From Denitratisoma oestradiolicum (GTDB lineage: Bacteria; Pseudomonadota; Gammaproteobacteria; Burkholderiales; Rhodocyclaceae), in assembly GCF_902813185.1 (NCBI RefSeq), contig NZ_LR778301.1:1116001-1180000 (forward strand): a DNA stretch of 64,000 bases, written 5' to 3'. Position 1 is the stretch's first letter, and every line of letters starts with the position of its first letter. The notes beneath the pieces are model-generated. The model worked only from the letters and a program-made list of their open reading frames with translations, did not search any database and was not told the DNA's origin. The position numbers and the translations under genes are program-made. Positions 20,329-29,594 of this stretch are shown here, in pieces.

Positions 20329-21610
20329 GTCATGGGATCCTCTATACGGACGTCTCGAAATGACGCCGTTCGAGAGCGATCTAATTGCACTTCCAGAAGT
20401 TCAGCGGCTGCGGTACGTACGGATGTGCAACATCAATTCGCTTCTTGTTTCCGGAGCGTCCGAAATATCGCGGTTTGAGCACACCCTTGGTGTGATGCAC
20501 TTGACCAAGTGCTGGGTAGCGGCTCATGGTATTCCGGAAAGCGAAGGGCGAGACTTAATTGCGGCTGCAGCCCTCCATGACATGCAGACCGGACCATTCG
20601 GGCATTCGATGCAATATGTACTTGAGGACAACACAACGCCGGATGACTTCGTTCATGAGGATATCGCCCATGGTCGGCGATCTGATTACCATCAAAATAC
20701 ATTAGCAAGCTCGTCTTTTTCCGGAAAGCCATTTTCTGCTCACTCACTGCTTGGCAAGCGGATGGAGTCTGTCGCAGCCATTATCCGTGGTGAGGGCCAG
20801 TATGGACCGCTGATTTCCGGCACGATGGATCTCGACAACATTGACAATGTTGTTCGCCTCGCTTTTCACGTTGGAGTTGCAACAGATGCCGACCGGACCA
20901 TTCCTCTCCGGCTCGCCCAAGTCCTAAATGCATCAGGCGGAGAACTGGTCCTTCCAGTAAGCGCCACCGACTCTGTAATTCGATGGCAAGCGATCAGAAC
21001 GAGGCTGTATAGTCTTTTGCTCAATGACTGGGCGGAATTCTCTGCGAAAGGCATGCTTACAAAAGCAATAGAAATTGCGATTAAGCATGACCTCATTGGT
21101 GCAGACTGTTGGTTAATGACCGATGGTGCATTTCTAGATTTCCTCGACGCAAAAGGACTTGGTGAAGCACAGGAAACGAGAGAATTAGTTCGACGCCTTC
21201 GTCGAGGGGACTTATATGATCCCATTGCGATCATGGAGTCGCCCGATATAGACGCTTACGCAGCTGTTTCGGGTGCAGAGGCTAAGAAGTCAATCGAATT
21301 GGAATTGACTCGAAAATCAAAAGGCCGTGGTGTCCGACCTTTGGTGCACTTCATTCTTGACAAAGGAAAGACCGAGCGAGCCATCAAGGTCCGGCTTGCA
21401 GAATCCAGCGAGTCCATTGTTATTGGACATAGCAGTAGTCGCCTCCTTTGCGGTCTTTTCGTCTCACACTCCCGTCTCAATGAGCTAGATCGGGAAAGGC
21501 TGTTACAGTTATTTTCCGATGTGCTTAGGGAGCACGGAATCGGCAACGCAATACCCATTCCAGACCCTATGGGCGAAAGTCCGACAGACTCTCAATTGTC
21601 GCTTTTATGA
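20312..21610 (+). CDS. HD-domain phosphohydrolase (dNTPase-like)
   Basis: A 432-residue HD-superfamily protein. The metal ligands are visible: His57 in RFEHTLGVMHL, His89-Asp90 in ALHDMQTGPFGHS and an Asp in GTMDLDNIDNVVR. The pattern R-F-x-H-x-x-G-V at the start and a D-L-D-x-I-D motif are shared with dGTPase/SAMHD1-like hydrolases. It probably removes phosphates from nucleotides. GGAGGAG lies just before the ATG inside the preceding gene. The last bases overlap the methyltransferase gene (ATGA). HD dNTPases are known anti-phage factors, which is relevant for the operon. Confidence 0.85.
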   Translation: MLTTARSWDPLYGRLEMTPFESDLIALPEVQRLRYVRMCNINSLLVSGASEISRFEHTLGVMHLTKCWVAAHGIPESEGRDLIAAAALHDMQTGPFGHSMQYVLEDNTTPDDFVHEDIAHGRRSDYHQNTLASSSFSGKPFSAHSLLGKRMESVAAIIRGEGQYGPLISGTMDLDNIDNVVRLAFHVGVATDADRTIPLRLAQVLNASGGELVLPVSATDSVIRWQAIRTRLYSLLLNDWAEFSAKGMLTKAIEIAIKHDLIGADCWLMTDGAFLDFLDAKGLGEAQETRELVRRLRRGDLYDPIAIMESPDIDAYAAVSGAEAKKSIELELTRKSKGRGVRPLVHFILDKGKTERAIKVRLAESSESIVIGHSSSRLLCGLFVSHSRLNELDRERLLQLFSDVLREHGIGNAIPIPDPMGESPTDSQLSLL

Positions 21611-22887
21611 TCCCAGCACGCATTCTTCGCCAACTTGAGCAAATTGATTGGGATTTTCCCGAGCATCTGCCAGGCACAACCAAAAGCATCCATTGGTATC
21701 CTGGTACATTTCCATCCGATGTACCGGCTACGTTAGTCCAAGCACTATCCAGCTGTGGAGATCTAATTTTCGATCCATATGGCGGTGTTGGGACAACTTC
21801 ACTCGAAAGCATTCGGCAAGGCCGTAGAGCCTGGATAGTAGAGACAAATGCGATAGGCTGCCTCGCTGCGTACGTCGCGGGATTTTTGTTGCTCTTGAAG
21901 AGCGTCAAAAGTCATACTCCATTGATGCTAATTGATGCGGTTCGTAACACCGTGCTACGTATCGATGGACGTTGCTCCCCATTGCTTCTTGAAGCTGATC
22001 CAGCGGAGGTGGCCGAGGTTGATCATATTCTTAACAAGCTCATTAGACCTGCGCCGGAAAAGTTTGGGGCAATCTTTCACCTCAATCCCAATCTCGAAAA
22101 GCTTTCCGTATGGATTGAAGAACGCACATTGCGTGACTTAGAAAAGATTTCCGAAGCAATCGACACGACCATCATTGGAGCAGCCGGTCGGTTGCTTGGT
22201 CTCGCTATGATTTCTGCAGTGCTGCGATCTGCCTCGTCACAGAACAAGAGTTGGGGGCATATCGCCGATAACGTGAGGCCACGCGAATTTGTTCGCAAGG
22301 ACATTATCAGCCTCTGCCTCAGATGGTTGAGCCGCGTTGAGACGATCATAACTAACACCGCAGTAGCGAAAATTGGATCGCCAGTGAAAGATGACATTCG
22401 CCTTTGGCTCTCACCACATAACTGGCTTTCCACTAAGAAGCCAAGCATGGTGCCGCGGCTGAAATCTAAGTTGTTGATAACTAGTCCGCCGTATGCAGAT
22501 GCCATAGATTACACTCTAGCACAGCGTCTCTCGCTGTATGCGTTCGGGCTAGGAGATGACGAGATATTGGAATTATGCAGAACCGAAATTGGCGCACGCC
22601 GAAAGAGATTTGATTCAGCATCTCACGAGGTGTGGGCAGTGCAACTGGCGGAGAGTCTGACAAAACAATTGTGTCACATGGACGACGTTAGTTTGGCCGC
22701 TCTTCTTCTTCCCCATAAAGACGCCGGACGGGAACGGGGTACTGAAGCTCTAATGGAATGCATGGAGTCAAGCAATTGGAAACCGATTATTCAAATCGAC
22801 CGTTCCATCCGCCAAGTCCGAGCTCGACAGTCATGGACGTCAATAAAGAAGGAAAGTCTGTATATCTTCGGTCATGGAGCGACGTAG
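21607..22887 (+). CDS. DNA methyltransferase-like protein
   Basis: A 426-residue protein with the motifs of amino-methyltransferases on DNA bases: motif I FDPYGGVGTTSLE at residues 55-67 (AdoMet site) and motif IV TSPPYADAIDY from residue 292. The N-terminal phrase IHWYPGTFP with two more aromatic residues resembles motif X of such enzymes. About 225 residues separate motif I from IV, so a large helical domain, possibly the target recognition part, sits between them. No restriction nuclease is encoded next to it. It may modify DNA, RNA or free nucleotides; N4-cytosine or N6-adenine specificity cannot be told. Confidence 0.8.
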   Translation: MIPARILRQLEQIDWDFPEHLPGTTKSIHWYPGTFPSDVPATLVQALSSCGDLIFDPYGGVGTTSLESIRQGRRAWIVETNAIGCLAAYVAGFLLLLKSVKSHTPLMLIDAVRNTVLRIDGRCSPLLLEADPAEVAEVDHILNKLIRPAPEKFGAIFHLNPNLEKLSVWIEERTLRDLEKISEAIDTTIIGAAGRLLGLAMISAVLRSASSQNKSWGHIADNVRPREFVRKDIISLCLRWLSRVETIITNTAVAKIGSPVKDDIRLWLSPHNWLSTKKPSMVPRLKSKLLITSPPYADAIDYTLAQRLSLYAFGLGDDEILELCRTEIGARRKRFDSASHEVWAVQLAESLTKQLCHMDDVSLAALLLPHKDAGRERGTEALMECMESSNWKPIIQIDRSIRQVRARQSWTSIKKESLYIFGHGAT

Positions 22888-22902
22888 GCAAGGGGAGACG
22901 CA

Positions 22903-23442
22903 ATGCGCGTGCTGATCTTTTTAGTAGGCATACCGGGGGCGGGTAAGACCACGATTCTTAGTAAGGTCACCGAGGCTCTTGTTCTTAAACCATCCACACA
23001 ACGACAGCCGCGTTATACCGGAGAGAGCGAGTATCACTTTGAGAAAAAATGGAACGCGGCCCAGTTCGCGTGGTCGATTGACCGGGGCACCACCAAGTAC
23101 GGTATGCGAAACGATGAATTGGAGAAGATTCAGCGCGTCGGAATAACCGTGTTCGATCCGGCCAACCTTGAGAACTTCCTGTCGGGCGACTTCGGTACAA
23201 AGGTTGAACTGGTAACAGTCGGGTTAGACACCATTGGTAGCCTTGATGAGCAGCATGCGCGAGTGGGACAAGATAAAACTCGTCTCCTCGATCAGGTCTC
23301 GTTCGAAGCTCAGCGAGGAGTTGTGCGGAATTGCGACGTAGTGTTAACCGGCAACGCAGAAACAGTCGCAGCTGCCGTCAATGAGATCGCCTTTCTGCTT
23401 GGAGGGCGTGGAGGCATCATAAGCGGAGAATCAATAATCTGA
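22903..23442 (+). pseudogene. P-loop kinase half of IS-interrupted fusion gene
   Basis: A 179-residue frame with Walker A GIPGAGKTT at residues 9-17 and a guanylate-kinase-like stretch (QPRYTGESEYHF). GGGGAG precedes the ATG. The stop codon TGA at 23440-23442 lies inside the IS1595-family element. When the element and one copy of its target duplication are removed, the codons run on as S-G-E-S-I-K-K-L into the ATG at 24493. The original gene therefore encoded one protein of about 458 residues: kinase, dCTP-deaminase-like domain, membrane helix and coiled coil. What is left may still be translated as a separate kinase domain. Confidence 0.85.
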
Positions 23443-24476
23443 TTACCGATGAGTCTCAGCCAACCTAATCGCGCTTTCATTGTGCGGCAGCATCCTGGCG
23501 CAATCACTGATGAGGCTCACGACGATGGTTCGGAGATCGAATCGGCGGTTGAAGCGGTAGGCGTATTCGGCGAAATAGCGCTTGGCGTATTTGGCGAAGC
23601 GGAAGGCATGATAGGTTCCCGACAGAGCGGTCTTGAAATTCGAGATCAAGGTATTCACCCAGCGGAACTTTGGATGCTGGGCCGCCTGCTTGCCGGAGCC
23701 GACCACGATGGCCTCGTGTGTCTCGACCGAATTCGCCAGTACCGAGAAACTCGGCAAGCCATCCGACAACGCGTGGGTGGTCGGCGCCAGCGTCTTGCTG
23801 GCCCAGGCGTCGATCCGCTCGTGAGTGAAAGGCATGGGGTCGAAACGGACGAAAAGAGGCCGACCATCGGCGGTCGTTTCCACCGCCGCCACGAACGGTA
23901 CCTTATTCTCGGAACCCCGGCCCACCTTGCCGGCACGGGCACCGCCAAGATAAGCGTCGTCGATCTCGACACGAACATCCAGCGCCCGACCGGCCTCGGC
24001 ATCGCCCATCACCGCCATCAGCTTGTGCCTGAGCAGCCAAGCAGTGTCGTAGCTGACGCCGAGGTGGCGCTTCAACGACAGCGCCGAGATGTTGTTCTTG
24101 GACTGGGTCATGAAGAACATGGCCAGGAACCATTTGGTCAAGGGCAGCTTGGTGTTCTCGAAGATCGTTCCGGCGGTGACGCTCACTTGGTGGCGGCAGC
24201 GATGGCATTGCCACAGCCTTTTTCCACCTCTCTCAAAACGGGAGTGCCGGGTGTCCCGGCAGCACGGACAGACGAATCCCGAGGGCCAACGCTGTTCGAC
24301 CAGCGCCGTCTCGCATTTCGCCTCCGTTCCGTACCGCTCCATAAACTCGGCCATCGACAGCCCTTGTTGAAATTGCACCCGATTTTTCATGGCAGACCTC
24401 CGTCTCAATGTCTGCACTATTTTCAAACCCTTACTAGCTCACTACGTGAGCCGGCTGAGACTTGTCGGTAATCAGA
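23438..24476 (-). mobile_element. IS1595-family insertion sequence, 1039 bp
   Basis: Terminal inverted repeats are TCTGATTACCGATGAGTCTC at the left and, read inward from the right, TCTGATTACCGACAAGTCTC, with CAGCC following in both. The element is flanked by the direct repeat ATCAATAA (23430-23437 and 24477-24484), an 8-bp target duplication as known for the IS1595 family. One intact transposase gene fills it. It splits the kinase/deaminase-like fusion gene. Confidence 0.93.
23443..24393 (-). CDS. IS1595-family transposase
   Basis: About 316 residues from the ATG at 24393, which has GGAGG upstream. An N-terminal zinc ribbon CPCC...CHRC is followed by the DDE (ISXO2-like) domain with the catalytic IDDAYLGGARAGK region, an F-x-A-A-V-E strand and HPKFRWVNTLISNFKTALSGTYH near the end, where the family has the conserved N-x-I-x-N-x-K-x-x-x-x-G-x-x-H motif. 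The frame is complete and ends inside the terminal repeat, so the element is probably still active. Confidence 0.93.
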   Translation of the reverse strand, partial: AMKNRVQFQQGLSMAEFMERYGTEAKCETALVEQRWPSGFVCPCCRDTRHSRFERGGKRLWQCHRCRHQVSVTAGTIFENTKLPLTKWFLAMFFMTQSKNNISALSLKRHLGVSYDTAWLLRHKLMAVMGDAEAGRALDVRVEIDDAYLGGARAGKVGRGSENKVPFVAAVETTADGRPLFVRFDPMPFTHERIDAWASKTLAPTTHALSDGLPSFSVLANSVETHEAIVVGSGKQAAQHPKFRWVNTLISNFKTALSGTYHAFRFAKYAKRYFAEYAYRFNRRFDLRTIVVSLISDCARMLPHNESAIRLAETHR

Positions 24477-24492
24477 ATCAATAAAGAAACTC

Positions 24493-25326
24493 ATGAATGC
24501 CGGCACGCTGCTGGAAGGCGGCGATTTACAGAAAGTCGAAACAGCCAGCTATGACCTTCGCTTACAGAACAAGTATTGGTGTCAAGGGAAATACCATGAT
24601 CTTACGGACAACAATCCGACCATGGAGATCCCCCCCTACTCGTTTGTAATCGTCACGGCAGTTGAGCAGGCTATTACCCCTCGATTCTTGGTTGGCACCT
24701 TCGATATCCGAGTGCGGCTATTCATATCGGGGGTAATCTTGTCCAACGGTCCTCAAGTAGATCCAGGATATCGCGGCGCCTTGCTCTGCATCCTATACAA
24801 CCCAAGTGGCCGCAAGGTATGTTTGACGCGATACGAACACTTCGCCACGATTCAGTACCAGACTACGGCTTTGAAGGCCAAAGGCTACACAGCTCAATAT
24901 CAAGACAAGAAGACATTTGAAGGCTTTGTCGATGCGGGAACAGCAGTTAGCCCAGGGGGACAAATCAAGGAAGACTTGGCGACGCTGGACGTGACCCTAT
25001 CGAAGAAGATAAGCGACTTCAAGAATTTCTGGTGGCTGGTAATGGCCGTTGTGGTTGCCAGCATAATCGCCGTCTTTGCTATCTTGGCCACAATGAGCTA
25101 CTCGCTAATTGACAAAGCTTCCCAGGCCACCGAGAAGGCCAACGACGTAGCTTCTAAAGCAGATGCCGCTATCAGCCGGCTGGAGCTAGCAGGCGAAAAG
25201 ATGTCGCGTACGATAGAAGCTGGAGAAGCGCAGATTGCAAAAATGAAAACGGTGATTGATGAAATGCAACAGACCCGGGGCACGTCCGAAAATGACAAGA
25301 CTAAGAAACAACGGAGCGTGAGGTAA
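24493..25326 (+). pseudogene. dCTP-deaminase-like membrane half of IS-interrupted fusion
   Basis: 277 residues from an internal ATG. Residues 18-130 match the dUTPase/dCTP-deaminase fold: ASYDLRL at 18-24 and GPQVDPGYRG at 86-95. In dCTP deaminases a catalytic Glu follows in a L-E-F-Y-N strand; here the strand reads CILYN, so that Glu seems to be Ile and deamination is doubtful. Residues 179-206 form one membrane helix, then about 60 residues of coiled coil (ASQATEKANDVASKADAAIS). The N-terminal kinase half lies beyond the IS element. The intact protein would be a membrane-anchored nucleotide-binding protein. Confidence 0.8.
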
Positions 25327-25329
25327 GCC

Positions 25330-25863
25330 GTGAAAACAATTTGCGTCTTCGGCGGGGTAAGTAGCTCGAACTCCGGAGCTTACAACACGGTCGCATATGA
25401 ATTGGGGAAGCAAATTGGAACTTTCGGGTGGGGGGTAATTTGCAGCGGGACGCGGCTAGGAATGGTTGGCTCTCTGATTGATGGGACACTTCTTGGTGGT
25501 GGCGTCATTTCAGCAGTTGTCGTCCAGTCCTCTGGCGAAGCAGCTCATCTTCACCCCGAGATTAGAGAATGCGTTGAGGCTCCCACACTCGCGGCGCGTA
25601 AGAGTCATATGATGAATGTTGCTGACGCCTTTGTCTGCCTACCTGGAGGCATCGGAACCCTCGACGAGATATTTAATGTGCTTGCCGGTGCAAGAATGGG
25701 TCTCCACCAGAAGAAGATCGCACTCCTCGATATAGACGGCTTCTTTAAGTCCCTAGTGTGCTTTCTTGGGGAAATGGTCGAAAAAGGCTTCCTTAAGAAG
25801 CGCTATTTCGACGAGCTTATCGTAGAGCAGGATGTACTCCGCTTACTTGAACGCATTCGCTAA
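25330..25863 (+). CDS. LOG-family (lysine decarboxylase-like) nucleotide phosphoribohydrolase
   Basis: A 177-residue Rossmann protein starting at GTG, three bases after the preceding stop. CVFGGVSSSNSGAY opens it; Arg90-Lys91 in AARKSHM and PGGIGTLDE at 105-113 are the catalytic signature of LOG proteins, which split nucleoside 5'-monophosphates into base and ribose-5-phosphate. The family was misnamed lysine decarboxylase. As last gene of the operon it adds another nucleotide-acting enzyme to HD hydrolase, kinase and deaminase-like domains. Confidence 0.88.
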   Translation: MKTICVFGGVSSSNSGAYNTVAYELGKQIGTFGWGVICSGTRLGMVGSLIDGTLLGGGVISAVVVQSSGEAAHLHPEIRECVEAPTLAARKSHMMNVADAFVCLPGGIGTLDEIFNVLAGARMGLHQKKIALLDIDGFFKSLVCFLGEMVEKGFLKKRYFDELIVEQDVLRLLERIR

Positions 25864-26584
25864 TTGGCCCGGATAGGCTTTGCGCTCTATTCGAGCTAAC
25901 CATTGAGACCAAGGGCACAGTATTCGCATTCGCGAGATGGGGAAGCTGACCTTTGCGTAATCCAGGTCGCCAATGTCAGCAACCTGTGCGACACCGGCCA
26001 GACGTTTCTGGTACCCCCACCACCGGCCGAATTGGCCGATCTCCGGCCTGTCGCCTTGATCACCACGACCGGCAGGTCAGCCTTATGTTGAGCTCCACAT
26101 AGAGGCCGAATTTCAGCTAGTCATTTCAGTCATGACGCCCTCGACGTTCCCCGGCATTGTCCAGTCTGGACATTGCCTGGCCTGAAGGGGCGACCATGCT
26201 CCGGTACCTCTGGACTGCCGGCTGCTTGCGTCAGGCCCCCCAGATACACTCAGTACTGCTCCATGCCCTGTGTCTGGCAGACCGCCTCTCGGCAGAACAG
26301 GCCAAGGACCAGGCGGCCTTTGCCCGGTCGTCTCCCGGTCAATCCTGGGGGCGCATCGGCCGCGAAACCCGCTGGCGGGCGAGCGCCTTTTAACACACGC
26401 CTCTAAAAATGCCAAACAAGTGTTTTGGCGTCCTTCGGCCACGACAGTTACTTGCATTCTTGAGCTTCCGTGAGAGGCTGTTCTGGCGGAATCAATGTGA
26501 CAGGTCAGGCGCATGTCATGAGCCACTGACCCCACCACACTGATGCCAAGGTCTCAAAACCCATGATCCAAAGGAAATCTCACC
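25864..26584. other. 720-base region without supported gene
   Basis: The short open frames here have no protein character. Visible structure is the dyad GTCCAG-T-CTGGAC near 26159 with flanking ATTG repeats on both sides, and a second, looser one (TGACAGGTCA) near 26499. GC content rises from left to right. The region marks the border between two accessory operons and should contain the promoter of the second one. Confidence 0.5.
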
Positions 26585-26908
26585 ATGAATCTATTACCGA
26601 CAAATCCTCAGGGCCCCACGCCCAAAACCCTGAAAGTCACGCCTTTCCGCCTCATCATCCTCGTCACCATCGCCCTGGCCCTCGTGAGCCTGCTGATGGT
26701 CATCAGCTTAGAAACCATCGAAGAGCGCGCGGAACTGATCCTCGCCCCGGCAACCTGCGAAGCACTCACGTATCTGGCCGTCCCGGTCCAGAAACATGTC
26801 GCCGGCTGCAGCTACCGCGGTCCGGTGGAGCACCGATTCAGCCGGGTACTGCTGCAGGACATCAAGATTTCTTCCGACGCCATCCTGGCCGAACGTCGTC
26901 TTCCCTGA
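26585..26908 (+). CDS. small single-pass membrane protein
   Basis: A 107-residue protein with one strong hydrophobic segment (about residues 22-43, FRLIILVTIALALVSLLMVI). The C-terminal part, TCEALTYLAVPVQKHVAGCSYRG, has two cysteines and would face the periplasm. AAGGAAA lies before the start. No family is recognised. It is first in a run of closely spaced genes that ends at about 31108, with codon use shifted to very GC-rich. Confidence 0.6.
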   Translation: MNLLPTNPQGPTPKTLKVTPFRLIILVTIALALVSLLMVISLETIEERAELILAPATCEALTYLAVPVQKHVAGCSYRGPVEHRFSRVLLQDIKISSDAILAERRLP

Positions 26909-26919
26909 GGAATACCAAA

Positions 26920-27408
26920 ATGAACGACATGACTCTTTTGAACACCCTCGGTCTCCTGGCCCTGGGTTTTAGCGCCCGGACGCTCTTCGATCGCGGCCTG
27001 TCCTGGTATCGCCACCGTCGTCCCACCCAGCGCCCCGAAGCCACTCCCGAGATGCCCCTCTGGCTGGAGTTTCTGGAAACGCCCCTGTCTTCGAAGGACA
27101 TTGGGGATGCCCTGGAAAAGATGAACGACCTGCCACACTTCCACATGCTGCCGAATGTCAGCTTTCTGGACTACCAGACCGGCGCCCATGTGTCCTGGCA
27201 GTCCTACCAATATCTGGATGAGACCTACCCCCATCTGGTCCTCCAGTACGGCGGCCAGCCCCCCCGGATCCTGGCCGATGCCAGGGAACTTCAGCACTAC
27301 CTCGACTACCAGGTCAGGGTCGCCCAACGCCTGAACCCACCCGCCGGCGTCGTCCGGGTCCAACGCCGTCCCCTGTACCCCCAACATCCTCAGGAGTCGC
27401 TGATATGA
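26920..27408 (+). CDS. hypothetical protein, second gene of accessory operon
   Basis: 162 residues from the ATG at 26920, supported by GAGGAAT. The first 20 residues are hydrophobic (LLNTLGLLALGFSARTLF) and could anchor it in the membrane. The rest is soluble and rich in aromatic residues (WLEFLETPL, HFHMLPNVSFLDYQTGAHVSWQ). I do not recognise it. The stop overlaps the AAA+ gene by four bases, so the two are translated together. Confidence 0.6.
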   Translation: MNDMTLLNTLGLLALGFSARTLFDRGLSWYRHRRPTQRPEATPEMPLWLEFLETPLSSKDIGDALEKMNDLPHFHMLPNVSFLDYQTGAHVSWQSYQYLDETYPHLVLQYGGQPPRILADARELQHYLDYQVRVAQRLNPPAGVVRVQRRPLYPQHPQESLI

Positions 27409-29594
27409 CCTTCCTCCCTGATGTCGCCCGCTTTCCCCTGCGCATCGGCGCCGACCCCGAGACCTTGAGCCACCTTCAGCGGGAACCCCTGCTGTTCGCC
27501 GCCCACTATGCAACCCTGCAGCGGGTCGTGAAATGGCCCGAGTCCATCTTGCGCATCACCAGCGCCGTCAATGCCCGCTATGCCCAGCACGACGAGGTCC
27601 TGAAACTCATCGAGACCCTGCGCAGTCAGGTCCCCATGGCCCTGTCCGCCGATCTGGCCCGCAGTCTGGCGGAAGGCCTGGAACTCCATGACACCTTTCA
27701 ACAGGACCCCACCGAGTACGCCCAGACCTGCGAGAACTTCCTGGAAGCCTACCGTCGTGCCCTGGCCGAGGAAATCGACGCCGGGGAAGACAGCGCCACT
27801 GGCCGACTCGAGATGATCTCCGACCTGATGGCCTTCTCCCCGGCGGAAACCCAGGTGCTGCGCTATGCCCTGTGCTGCACCGTCCATCCGCCCCTGCAAC
27901 TCTTCACCCGCCTCTTCTGCGAACAGCGGGTTGATCGGAACCAGTTCTGGCAGATCACCCTGGAGATGGACGCTAAAACCCTCAGCACCGCCCTCTCATC
28001 CCGGGGGCGACTGGCCGGGACCCGGATGTTCCACACCACCCAGACCCACCCCTCCCTCTCGGAGTTCTGGGCAGACCTGCTGATCAACACCGGCATCTCC
28101 CTCGCCACCGGCATCCTCCAGTCCCTGGAGCCCCAGGGATCTACGGGAGAAACCTCCCGACTGCTCCCTGAGGACCGGGAAATCCTGGAAGCCCTGCTGC
28201 ATCCCCGGGAGGTGGGCCTGCCGGGCATCAACGCCTTGCTCTACGGCAAGACCGCCCGGGACAAGCATCGCCTGGCCCGGAGCCTGATCCTGGCCTCCGG
28301 CGCCACCCCCTATACCCTCAACCCCGACATTCCCGATGGGGATCGGCCCGCTGCGGTGATCGTGGCCCAGCGACTCCTGGCCCAGCGTCCGGAACGGACG
28401 GTCCTGGTGGTGGAGAAGGCTCAGAGCGTGCTGACCCGGGTTTATCCGGATATCTTCGGCTTCATGGGATTTATGGAAGAGGCCACGGATGTCCAGCCCC
28501 TGGATCAGCGCCTTCTGGCCGAGAACCCCATCCCCACCCTGTGGCTGGGCCATGAGGCAAACCGCCTCCACCAGGAAACCCTGGGCCGCTTCCTGTTCCA
28601 TGCCGAAGCCCTGAAGGGCACCCGGGCGGACCGGAAGGTCATGGTGGAGTCCCTGATCGAGACCCTGCCGGTGGCCCCCCGCACCAAGCTGGAACTGGTC
28701 AAGCTGGAAGGCCTCTCGGAACAGCAGGTGAGCTCGGCCAAGTCCCTGGCGAAGATCACGGCCGGCCGCTCTCGGCGTACCTACGCTCGCCATCTGCTCC
28801 TGGCGGCCCAGCGCAGCCAGAAGGCCCTGGCCCGGAAGAACAAGGATGAAGCCCGGATGCCGGTCACCCAGTACAGCTTGGACTATCTCAATTCCGCGGG
28901 AAGGTTCGGTCCGGCCAAGATTCTCCAGTCACTGCGTCTACGGCCCCAGGCGAGTCTGTGTCTGTACGGCCTGCCCGGCACCGGCAAGACCCAGTTCGCC
29001 GAGCACCTGGCCCAGGAACTGGGCTACCCCCTCCTGACCAAGCGGGCCTCGGAGCTCTTCGACAAGTATGTGGGGGAGTCGGAGAAACGGATGAGCGAGG
29101 CTTTCGATCAGGCCGAGGAGGAAGGCGCCATCCTGCTCCTGGACGAGGCGGACTCCTTCCTACGGGATCGCGCCCGCAGCCAACACCAGTGGGAGGTCTC
29201 CATCGTCAATGAACTCCTGCAACAGATAGAGCGCTTCGAGGGGATCTTCATCTGTGCCACCAATCTGTACTCCCATCTGGACATTGCTGCCCTGCGACGC
29301 TTTACCTTCAAGCTGGAGTTCCTGCCCCTGAATTTCGAGCAGCGCTGGGAAATGTTCCTGAATGAGGCGGACCTGAGGAACAAACCCTTGAGCACCTCCC
29401 AGCAGGCGGACTACGAAGAGCGATTGATCCTCATGAAGAACCTGACCCCGGGGGATTTTGCGACGGTGAAGCGTCAGTGCTTGCTGTTGGGAGAGAGCCT
29501 GTCTCCCCGGGATTGGCTGGATCAGCTGGAACTGGAGGTCCAGGCCAAGCAGCGGCAGAGTGAGGACTATCGAGCCGGGGAGGTGGCGGCATGA
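27405..29594 (+). CDS. AAA+ ATPase with degenerate N-terminal module
   Basis: A 729-residue protein. The C-terminal AAA module has Walker A GLPGTGKT at 522-529, the FtsH/Cdc48-like pore region LFDKYVGESEKRM, Walker B LLLDEADSF and sensor 1 ATN. The phrase LLYGKTARDKHRLARSLI near residue 283 looks like a decayed P-loop, so a second inactive module may lie in the middle. The N-terminal 150 residues are helical. The module type is that of unfoldases and remodelling ATPases, and the operon partners (three membrane proteins, a phosphatase) suggest a membrane complex. Its target is unknown. Confidence 0.85.
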   Translation: MTFLPDVARFPLRIGADPETLSHLQREPLLFAAHYATLQRVVKWPESILRITSAVNARYAQHDEVLKLIETLRSQVPMALSADLARSLAEGLELHDTFQQDPTEYAQTCENFLEAYRRALAEEIDAGEDSATGRLEMISDLMAFSPAETQVLRYALCCTVHPPLQLFTRLFCEQRVDRNQFWQITLEMDAKTLSTALSSRGRLAGTRMFHTTQTHPSLSEFWADLLINTGISLATGILQSLEPQGSTGETSRLLPEDREILEALLHPREVGLPGINALLYGKTARDKHRLARSLILASGATPYTLNPDIPDGDRPAAVIVAQRLLAQRPERTVLVVEKAQSVLTRVYPDIFGFMGFMEEATDVQPLDQRLLAENPIPTLWLGHEANRLHQETLGRFLFHAEALKGTRADRKVMVESLIETLPVAPRTKLELVKLEGLSEQQVSSAKSLAKITAGRSRRTYARHLLLAAQRSQKALARKNKDEARMPVTQYSLDYLNSAGRFGPAKILQSLRLRPQASLCLYGLPGTGKTQFAEHLAQELGYPLLTKRASELFDKYVGESEKRMSEAFDQAEEEGAILLLDEADSFLRDRARSQHQWEVSIVNELLQQIERFEGIFICATNLYSHLDIAALRRFTFKLEFLPLNFEQRWEMFLNEADLRNKPLSTSQQADYEERLILMKNLTPGDFATVKRQCLLLGESLSPRDWLDQLELEVQAKQRQSEDYRAGEVAA

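Noticed and set aside
25903-26091. 62-codon frame behind the LOG gene
   Set aside because: No ribosome site, no family features and composition unlike its neighbours.
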